A stretch of 19,921 nt of DNA from Serpens sp964410065. GTDB lineage: Bacteria; Pseudomonadota; Gammaproteobacteria; Pseudomonadales; Pseudomonadaceae. Numbering within the stretch: position 1 is the stretch's first letter; each line of letters starts with the position of its first letter. This document shows positions 1-4,380 of this stretch, one piece after another. The position numbers and the translations under genes were made by a program. The DNA lies in contig CAYPFO010000067.1 in assembly GCA_964410065.1 (NCBI GenBank), positions 1-19,921 on the forward strand, in the 5' to 3' direction. Below the pieces are notes generated by a model. The model was not told the DNA's origin. It saw only the letters and a program-made list of their open reading frames with translations, and did not search any database.

Positions 1-59
1 GCCGACCGGTTCTACACGGCTGCGCCGTTCCGAACCGGCGGCTTAGCCCAGCGTTAGGC
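1..59 (+). other. attC site, partial (left end cut by window)
   Basis: The inner arms GCCGACCGGTT at position 1 and AACCGGCGGC at about 34-43 pair, leaving one unpaired A in the left arm. This is the extrahelical base expected of a folded attC. The right core GTTAGGC is at 53-59. The R'' core would lie outside the window. It belongs to the short class, about 60 bp. Confidence 0.85.
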
Positions 60-68
60 GGAAAGAGC

Positions 69-362
69 ATGGATCTGGAGCTTAAAGAATTGCACGATGC
101 CTCCCTAGCGGCTATTCGCTTCGATTGGGCTACCCGCACCTGCCATTTTGATTTCTCTGGTTCCCCAAAAAGTGACGTTCCCTTTTCTCTAGTTTTTAAT
201 GCTGTAGCGGAGCTTGTGCTTCCCGCAGCTTTTCCGTGGGGCCCATCTGTTTCAGTGCTTGAAGCAAAGGTTTCCGGGATAGGCCGTTACGAGATAGAAA
301 TGCAATCGGGCGACACAATCACTGTGGTAGCGCCTAACCATTCATTCAAGCCGACCCGCTAA
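69..362 (+). CDS. Cassette 1: hypothetical 97-residue protein
   Basis: Unknown function. The ATG lies 15 nt inside the cassette, after a purine-rich stretch (GGAAAGAG) that can serve as ribosome binding site. The protein begins MDLELKELHDASLAAI followed by FDW and alternating short hydrophobic and polar stretches, suggesting a small, mostly beta soluble protein. There is no signal peptide and no membrane span. An opening with 'LHDA..L..I..DW' recalls small proteins I have seen in cassette arrays and beside toxin genes as immunity-like proteins; that likeness is from memory and weak. The last nine codons and the stop run into the downstream attC (332-389), so the C-terminal residues are dictated by the recombination site. 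The gene is a monocistronic cassette in the array. Confidence 0.75.
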   Translation: MDLELKELHDASLAAIRFDWATRTCHFDFSGSPKSDVPFSLVFNAVAELVLPAAFPWGPSVSVLEAKVSGIGRYEIEMQSGDTITVVAPNHSFKPTR

Positions 363-389
363 AGCGGCCGGCTTACTTCAGCGTTATAC
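332..389 (+). other. attC site of cassette 1 (58 bp)
   Basis: R'' is GCCTAAC (332-338) and R' is GTTATAC (383-389). The inner arms AAGCCGACCCGCT and AGCGGCCGGCTT pair around a tiny loop with an extra A in the left arm. The length and the CATTCATTCAAGCCG stretch closely resemble the short attC sites of class 1 integron cassettes. Confidence 0.9.
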
Positions 390-405
390 GTTTAGGGAGA
401 TCTGA

Positions 406-1032
406 ATGTGGTACCTAAAAATTAGCCCTAAAATATTTCTAGGAATGCTATTTATTTTTCTTTTCTTGCTGTTAGGTCTAGGGTTCCTTTTTGCAGATTC
501 TGGTTACTTATTTAATAGCTTAGTTCCAGAGCTGACCGGAGTGGTTGTTGAATTAATAATTATTCTTTTGGTTTTTAACTACTGGCAGGAAAGCAGCAAA
601 AAAAGCAAGTTGATTACGATTGAGCGAAGACTTAGAGAATATCTAATATTCTTTTTAAGGCACAATTTTAATAGTCTCCCATTGGACTTTAAGGTTGGAA
701 GGTTTTACGGAGAAGATTATGATAAAAATCAAGCAATTCTTGAAAAATTGAGACTGAAAATACAAGAAGATGGATTAAGTTCGGGTGATATTCAATCCAT
801 TGTAAGTTACTGCAAGAGAGATGCAGAAACATTGCAAAGTCTGCTTCCGGTTGCATCTCAATTGACGAATGAACACTTTAAATCGTGGTCTAGAATCGTT
901 CATTTTGTAAGTAATATTTCCCAAAATTCAGCATCGGTTGAGCAGGAAGTAACAGGCATAATCCAGAATATTAAGCGCTTCGATAACGCATCATATAAAA
1001 AGAACCTCTATGTCGGGGCAAAAAAGATATAA
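406..1032 (+). CDS. Cassette 2: two-span membrane protein with long helical tail
   Basis: Unknown 208-residue protein. A good ribosome binding site (AGGGAGA, 394-400) precedes the ATG. Two strongly hydrophobic segments lie near the N-terminus, about residues 9-31 and 42-60, joined by a short loop. They are followed by a basic patch (SSKKSK, about 63-68) and roughly 140 charged, largely helical residues that should be cytoplasmic by the positive-inside rule. No enzyme motif is visible. It is the most AT-rich gene of the window, with runs of TTT, ATT and AAA codons unlike the GC-rich genes after 4250, so it was acquired from elsewhere. The stop codon TAA is part of the R'' core of the next attC. 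The layout, a membrane anchor plus helical cytoplasmic domain, is common in phage-defence effectors, but nothing here proves that role. Confidence 0.8.
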   Translation: MWYLKISPKIFLGMLFIFLFLLLGLGFLFADSGYLFNSLVPELTGVVVELIIILLVFNYWQESSKKSKLITIERRLREYLIFFLRHNFNSLPLDFKVGRFYGEDYDKNQAILEKLRLKIQEDGLSSGDIQSIVSYCKRDAETLQSLLPVASQLTNEHFKSWSRIVHFVSNISQNSASVEQEVTGIIQNIKRFDNASYKKNLYVGAKKI

Positions 1033-1104
1033 CAAACGCCAGTACATCGCGCCTGCGGCGCTGGACTCGCAACAAGTTGCTCGCCTGTGTGGCGAGCGTT
1101 AGGC
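1027..1104 (+). other. attC site of cassette 2 (78 bp)
   Basis: R'' is ATATAAC (1027-1033) and R' is GTTAGGC (1098-1104). CGCCAGTACA near the left core pairs with TGTGTGGCG near the right core, with one extra base. An inner GCAAC/GTTGC stem closes the fold. The left end (TATAACAAACGCC) is like that of Vibrio cholerae VCR repeats, so it is of a different type from the previous site. Confidence 0.85.
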
Positions 1105-1113
1105 GTAAATGCA

Positions 1114-1422
1114 ATGCGGCTGAAGCTGATCAGAGGAAAAATTGATCTTCCGTTTGTCAAGGAGGCATTAGGGCTGGTGCTAATCGAAGGCCGAAACGGC
1201 GGGGAAAATAAGCTAAGTGACGAAGAAATAGCTAAATGGTGCTTTGAATTTTATATGGCATACAGTCCATGCCTAGAGGATATCGATTGCTCTGCTGATC
1301 GTTATAACTGTCGTTCTGTTGCACTTAGCGTGGCCACGCAATGGGAGGCCGATTGTGACCAAAGTGAAGGGCGTGTCTTATCAGTGGAGCAGTTTGGTAA
1401 GTGGGTCGAAGCACTTGCCTAA
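1114..1422 (+). CDS. Cassette 3: hypothetical 102-residue protein
   Basis: Not recognised. I chose the ATG at 1114 because an upstream in-frame start at 1087 lies in the preceding attC, before the cassette boundary at 1098/1099; the ATG at 1109 hits a stop after four codons. There is no convincing ribosome binding site in the 15 nt of cassette upstream, so translation may be leaderless-like or re-initiate from upstream cassettes. The protein is soluble and acidic in the middle, with four cysteines at about residues 43, 57, 63 and 70 spread over roughly 30 residues and another near 87. It ends in VEQFGKWVEALA. There is no signal peptide. The stop codon sits inside the R'' core GCCTAAC of its attC. 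The reading frame fills its cassette fully, which supports its being real. Confidence 0.7.
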   Translation: MRLKLIRGKIDLPFVKEALGLVLIEGRNGGENKLSDEEIAKWCFEFYMAYSPCLEDIDCSADRYNCRSVALSVATQWEADCDQSEGRVLSVEQFGKWVEALA

Positions 1423-1503
1423 CCATACGCTCAACATCGTTCGCTCCGCTCACTGGACTCGCAAAAGCTGCGCTTTTGCTCACCTGTTAGCTAATCGTTA
1501 TGC
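1417..1503 (+). other. attC site of cassette 3 (87 bp)
   Basis: R'' is GCCTAAC (1417-1423), L'' is GCTCAAC, L' is GTTAGC and R' is GTTATGC (1497-1503). L'' pairs with L' leaving one extrahelical C. An inner GCAAAAGC/GCTTTTGC stem with a 3-nt loop caps the fold. It is nearly identical to the site at 1861-1947. Confidence 0.9.
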
Positions 1504-1526
1504 ACCCAATAATTGAGCGCATCTAA

Positions 1527-1859
1527 ATGTCTGAAGAAAAAATATCTAGGCAAACCAAACTAAGGTTAAATTTGACGGCGATCTATTGCCTTCTGTTGAT
1601 CGGTTTTGCAGCGCCATTGATTAATAGTCTTTTGACTTCAGATTCATTTAAGTCGTTGTTAAATACAGTTTTACCTGCTTTTTCAGCGCTTTTAGTTGCA
1701 TGGTTTCAAAAATCGGCCGCTCAACTTTTAAAAGAAGGTGCTTCTTTTGCAATTCCAGGGGTGTATGTGTTGCGGCAAAAGTATTTACGTCATGTAAATC
1801 GTCTTGAGAAGGCATGGCTGGCATTGGCAGCTTATGCGCTGGTATGGGCCGCACTTTAA
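1527..1859 (+). CDS. Cassette 4: small membrane protein
   Basis: Unknown 110-residue protein. After a basic N-terminus (SRQTKLR) come hydrophobic segments at about residues 16-36 and 43-61. A more polar loop with KYLRHVNRLEK follows, then a hydrophobic C-terminus (AWLALAAYALVWAAL, about 96-110), so three membrane spans are likely and the chain ends inside or just past the last one. There is no catalytic motif. The ribosome binding site is poor. The gene fills the cassette 1498-1941, and its stop lies one base before the R'' core of the attC. The base composition is AT-rich relative to the chromosome. Both flanking attC sites belong to one family, so this cassette can be lost by integrase action or by ordinary homologous recombination. 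Confidence 0.72.
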   Translation: MSEEKISRQTKLRLNLTAIYCLLLIGFAAPLINSLLTSDSFKSLLNTVLPAFSALLVAWFQKSAAQLLKEGASFAIPGVYVLRQKYLRHVNRLEKAWLALAAYALVWAAL

Positions 1860-1860
1860 T

Positions 1861-1947
1861 GCATAACAATGCGCTCAACACCGTTCGCTTCGCTCACTGG
1901 ACTCGCAAAAGCTACGCTTTTGTTCACCTGTTAGCTAATCGTTAAAT
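1861..1947 (+). other. attC site of cassette 4 (87 bp)
   Basis: R'' is GCATAAC (1861-1867), L'' is GCTCAAC, L' is GTTAGC with one extrahelical C, and R' is GTTAAAT (1941-1947). It differs from the attC at 1417-1503 at about ten of 87 positions, three of them in R', which belongs to the next cassette. Confidence 0.9.
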
Positions 1948-1974
1948 GACCCAAGCTAAGAGATAAATTCCATA

Positions 1975-2775
1975 ATGGGAAAACGAAGTTCTGAGAATTT
2001 TTCTCCGGTTCGGAAGGAGCTATTTTCTTTGTTTCAAGAGCTGAAGCCAGTCTCTGATGCGAAAGTTGAAGCTTTGAAAGCGGGTCAGTCAAGAGGGAAA
2101 ATAAAAAAGATTGAGCGCCTTGTTCGGAGTTTTAATGACGGGCTTGCTGCCGGGAACACAGGCCTTAAGTTAAAACTTTTGGTGGACAGGCCTGGTTCAA
2201 TTGACCCTCAGTTCTATAAAAATAATCTCGTCTTCGAGACCGCTCGGAAGCAGCGGAAGAAGTTTGTGATCCTGTGGGAGTCTGGCCAGTATTCTGGTGG
2301 ATATCTGACCCGAGAGGATGCGCAGAGTACTATTGAGGCAGTATTGCATGACGAAAAAGCCCCAGAGGATAACGAAGAGTTTGAGGTAAAAACCTATCAG
2401 CGTAGGGTTTCGAATATAGATCTGCAGGGCGCCGGCTACCTTTATGTTGCCTGCAACGATTCTCTGCCCGATATGGTAAAAATAGGCATGACTACGACCT
2501 CAGTTGCACAGAGGCTCAAAGAATTAAGCAACACCTCCGTGCCAACACCGTTTTATGCTCTCGCTGTTTTCGAGATTTCCCGGAACATTCTAGCTATAGA
2601 GCAAGAGCTGCATGTTTTATTTAAAGCAGATCGAATTCATGAGCAGCGAGAGTTTTTCACCACAAAAGACCCGGCCCCTTACTGTGAGAAGATAAGGGAT
2701 CATTTGATTGATACTTTAGGGGGCGACGTGGTGGTAAGAATGTTTCCAGAACCATCTGACTCCACTAGCATTTAA
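1975..2775 (+). CDS. Cassette 5: T5orf172 / GIY-YIG-like domain protein
   Basis: 266 residues. The C-terminal part, about 153-245, has the pattern of the T5orf172 (MUG113) group of GIY-YIG-related domains: GYLYV at 154-158, VKIGMT at 168-173, an arginine in QRLKEL at 179-184, then FYALAVFE and the helix IEQELHVLF, with E209 and H213 as likely active-site residues, and REFF. Known: GIY-YIG folds are mostly DNA nucleases, and T5orf172 proteins occur in phages, next to restriction genes and in defence islands; the biochemical role of most is undefined. The N-terminal 150 residues are basic and helical at first (KIKKIERLVRSF) and carry no motif I know. It is the longest intact cassette gene here. 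The weak ribosome binding site is AGAGATAA upstream of 1975. The cassette edges (TTAAATG at 1942, CATTTAA at 2769) are fully complementary. Confidence 0.82.
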   Translation: MGKRSSENFSPVRKELFSLFQELKPVSDAKVEALKAGQSRGKIKKIERLVRSFNDGLAAGNTGLKLKLLVDRPGSIDPQFYKNNLVFETARKQRKKFVILWESGQYSGGYLTREDAQSTIEAVLHDEKAPEDNEEFEVKTYQRRVSNIDLQGAGYLYVACNDSLPDMVKIGMTTTSVAQRLKELSNTSVPTPFYALAVFEISRNILAIEQELHVLFKADRIHEQREFFTTKDPAPYCEKIRDHLIDTLGGDVVVRMFPEPSDSTSI

Positions 2776-2841
2776 CCAGTGGCTGTTGTCGGACGCACCT
2801 ACGCTATCGCTCCGGTGCACCGCAAAGCCAAGGCGTTAACT
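2770..2841 (+). other. attC site of cassette 5 (72 bp)
   Basis: R'' is ATTTAAC (2770-2776) and R' is GTTAACT (2835-2841). L'' GGCTGTTG pairs with L' CAAAGCC leaving one extra G. A small GCACC/GGTGC inner stem is present. It is a separate sequence type from the other sites. Confidence 0.87.
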
Positions 2842-2854
2842 ATTTTGGAGATAT

Positions 2855-3310
2855 ATGAGTAATCTTTCTGTACGCCAAGCAGTTCTTGCTGATCTAGATG
2901 ATATCGTTCCACTTTTCGATGGTTATCGTCAGTTTTACGGCTGCTCTAGTGATATCAAAGCTGCTCGTGAATTTTTAATTTCTCGCTTCAATCATTCTGA
3001 GTCTGTGCTGTTTATTGCTTGCGTGGATGGCGTGGCTGCTGGATTTACTCAGCTTTACCCAAGCTTTTCCTCTGTATCTCTCGCGCGTACTTTTGTTCTT
3101 AATGACCTGTTTGTGCACGAGCAGTTTCATAGGCAAGGTGTTGCCAAAAGCCTAATTTCGGCAGCTACTCATTATGCTAAGACGCTTGGGGCTATTCGCT
3201 TGACGCTATCAACGGCAGGAAATAATGAAAAAGCTCAAGGTCTTTATAAGTCTTTGGGCTGGGCTCGCGATGAGCAGTTTCTCGTGTATCATTTTTCTAT
3301 TCGGGCATAA
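2855..3310 (+). CDS. Cassette 6: GNAT family N-acetyltransferase
   Basis: 151 residues, the usual length of a single GNAT domain. It transfers an acetyl group from acetyl-CoA to an unknown amine. Visible elements: the N-terminal strand and helix (VRQAVLADLDDIVPLF), the beta-4 strand ending LNDLFVHEQ at 82-90, the acetyl-CoA pyrophosphate loop HRQGVAKSL at 92-100 (R-Q-G-V-A in place of the common R/Q-x-x-G-x-G/A), then ATHYAKTLGAIRLTLST, and the late GLYKSLGW at 129-136 with tyrosine 131 in the usual proton-donor place. It is not recognisably an aminoglycoside-modifying enzyme; generic GNAT cassettes are frequent in integrons. The ribosome binding site TTTTGGAG is suitably placed before the ATG. 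The start lies 19 nt inside the cassette. Confidence 0.88.
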   Translation: MSNLSVRQAVLADLDDIVPLFDGYRQFYGCSSDIKAAREFLISRFNHSESVLFIACVDGVAAGFTQLYPSFSSVSLARTFVLNDLFVHEQFHRQGVAKSLISAATHYAKTLGAIRLTLSTAGNNEKAQGLYKSLGWARDEQFLVYHFSIRA

Positions 3311-3373
3311 CAAGGCATTCAAGCTCACTCATTTCACTCGCTGGGACGCGCGTCCCTTAATTTCGCGTTAACG
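3305..3373 (+). other. attC site of cassette 6 (69 bp)
   Basis: R'' is GCATAAC (3305-3311) and R' is GTTAACG (3367-3373). L'' ATTCAAG pairs with L' CTTAAT with one extrahelical C. A perfect inner palindrome GGGACGCGCGTCCC lies between them. Confidence 0.85.
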
Positions 3374-3392
3374 ATAGAAGACAGGGAGAATC

Positions 3393-3838
3393 ATGGAGGA
3401 TCTAATTCTAATCGCTCATGGGTTAGTTGTTGGAAGTGCAGTTTATCTCGGATTTTACTTGTTATTTTTCATGATATTGGCAGTCATGGATGATGACGGG
3501 AATGCTGAGGCGGAACAGAGTTCTATTTTAGATAAATGCATGGACAAGTTGCCCGCGCCCATACTTTTAATCGGCATGTTTTTGTCCCGATCTTTATTTT
3601 TATCTTGTCTTTCGTTCCGGCAATGCTTGCTCTTGCTTTCGGGCCGGCTTATATTTTTGAAGTAACGTCTACGTTTGAATGTAATGGAGTTGTGCTCAGC
3701 CCAAGAACAGGCGTAACTAAGATAAGTACCTGCACAACAATGCCGGTTTGGGTGGGTGTGATTGCAGGTTTCTGTGGCTGTGCTTATTTTCATATCTTTA
3801 GGCATCCGGTTAGCGATGGTGGGCCGCAAGAGTGGTAG
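3393..3838 (+). pseudogene. Cassette 7: membrane protein gene split by a one-base frameshift
   Basis: Two overlapping plus-strand frames together make one plausible protein of about 148 residues. The first starts at 3393 after a good ribosome binding site (AGGGAGA). It has a span at about residues 8-31, an acidic loop (DDDGNAEAEQ) and a second hydrophobic stretch (PAPILLIGMF), then degenerates and stops at 3665. From about 3580 the next frame continues with FVPIFIFILSFVPAM, a loop with cysteines (TFECNGV, ISTCTTM), a last span (WVGVIAGFCGCAYF) and a stop at 3838. Adding one T to the TTTTT run at about 3579-3583 restores GMFFVPIF in a single frame, so loss of one T is the simplest explanation. 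It could be a real disabling mutation, a sequencing error, or frameshifted expression. The function is unknown. Confidence 0.7.
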
Positions 3839-3849
3839 TCCAATTATTG

Positions 3850-3931
3850 CGTTAACACTCGCAGGCACGGCGACGCCTTTTGCATTGCGGCTTCGCCTCC
3901 ATCCGAAGCCGCGAATTTTTCGGTGTTAGAT
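3850..3931 (+). other. attC site of cassette 7 (82 bp), last complete site
   Basis: R'' is CGTTAAC (3850-3856), complementary to the cassette start at 3368. R' is GTTAGAT (3925-3931). AACACTCG pairs with CGGTGTT leaving one extra T. A perfect 9-bp inner stem GCGGCTTCG/CGAAGCCGC follows. Confidence 0.87.
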
Positions 3932-3949
3932 GCACAAAGGGTCGAAACC

Positions 3950-4103
3950 ATGCAGGACATAAAATATCAGCCTTGCCTCAATGGCGACGTCTTTCTGCGT
4001 ATGGAAGAAGAGGCTTCAATTTTAGTAAGGAACATCTTGTGATTTTCACGCGGTGTTCGCTACAGAAAGTGAGGCTGACCCAATAGCTAAAATGTACTTA
4101 TAG
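3950..4103 (+). pseudogene. Decayed terminal cassette gene remnant
   Basis: After the last complete attC, an ATG at 3950 opens a frame that begins MQDIKYQPCLNGDVFLRMEEEASIL and stops at 4040-4042 after 30 codons. Shifting one frame near 4028 gives a sensible continuation (GTSCDFHAVFATESEADPIAKMYL, in two parts) that stops at 4101-4103. A GCCTAAC like an attC left core follows at 4116-4122, but no paired right core is found. I read this as a short cassette gene with a frameshift whose attC has been lost, marking the dead end of the array. The evidence is compositional and positional only; the 30-codon version alone could also be the true product. Confidence 0.4.
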
Positions 4104-4143
4104 CGCGGTTACCGTGCCTAACGCTGTAAGTAGCGCTGCAACA

Positions 4144-4171
4144 AAAAGCCCGTCGTTGATGACGGGCTTTT
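4144..4171. terminator. Bidirectional rho-independent terminator
   Basis: AAAAGCCCGTC and GACGGGCTTTT form an 11-bp perfect stem around a 6-nt loop, with A and T runs on both flanks. It can stop plus-strand cassette transcription and minus-strand transcription coming from the symporter operon. It marks the boundary between the array and the chromosome. Confidence 0.88.
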
Positions 4172-4207
4172 CGTGGGGTGCACTTGGTATTTGCAACGCT
4201 CCATCGC

Positions 4208-4233
4208 GTAACAGCCCCTGCAGGGGCCGTTAC
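4208..4233. repeat. Near-perfect inverted repeat (hairpin)
   Basis: GTAAC-a-GCCCCTGCAGGGGC-c-GTTAC is palindromic apart from a single A/C mismatch. It lies just past the stop of the minus-strand small gene (4249) and before the terminator. With no T run it is not itself a terminator; it may protect the 3' end of the transporter message. Confidence 0.6.
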
Positions 4234-4248
4234 GGAATGGCTACGGCA

Positions 4249-4380
4249 TCAGACCAGGTCAGTGCCGTCGCGTTTGGCGATGCGCATATCGCGGAACACG
4301 CCAACGCAGAGTACAGCCATAACGATGCTGGCCAACGCCGGCCAGATCAAGACATAAGCGGTCAGAGCGAGACTGGACAT
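4249..4380 (-). CDS. Small membrane peptide, putative transporter accessory subunit
   Basis: A 43-residue reading frame starting MSSLALTAYVLIWPALASIV and ending RDMRIAKRDGTDLV. A single membrane span covers about residues 5-29, followed by a short charged cytoplasmic-like tail. Its ATG (4380) lies inside the last codons of the symporter gene, whose stop is at 4362-4364, giving a 19-bp overlap in a different frame and so likely translational coupling. Short one-span partners are known for other secondary transporters (for example MetS with the NSS transporter MetP), and a similar short protein is often found after symporters of this kind. The role is therefore inferred as a stabilising or activity-setting subunit. 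It was missed by size cut-offs. A hairpin (4208-4233) and a terminator (4144-4171) follow. Confidence 0.8.
   Translation of the reverse strand: MSSLALTAYVLIWPALASIVMAVLCVGVFRDMRIAKRDGTDLV

Larger units (their letters stand above)
1..4122 (+). mobile_element. Integron gene-cassette array (distal part, integrase not in window)
   Basis: Seen: eight attC-like sites in the same orientation, each ending in a GTTRRRY-type core, separate short AT-rich single-gene units. Cassettes start right after the G of each core: 54-383, 384-1098, 1099-1497, 1498-1941, 1942-2835, 2836-3367 and 3368-3925, with a decayed remnant from 3926 to about 4122. In most, the first bases of the cassette are complementary to its own R'' site (for example TTAGGC at 54 with GCCTAA at 332, and TTAAATG at 1942 with CATTTAA at 2769), which confirms the boundaries. 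Known: integron cassettes insert at attI next to intI and are normally transcribed from there, so the integrase and Pc promoter should lie left of the window. The right edge meets a terminator at 4144-4171 and GC-rich chromosomal genes. Confidence 0.93.

Noticed and set aside
1319..1516. A 65-codon frame over the attC of cassette 3
   Set aside because: It crosses the recombination site and the next cassette boundary, and overlaps the better-placed gene at 1114-1422.
1417..1947. The two similar 87-bp repeats as a CRISPR or REP-type repeat
   Set aside because: Spacing is 444 bp with a gene between, and each copy has R'', L'', L' and R' attC elements. They are recombination sites.
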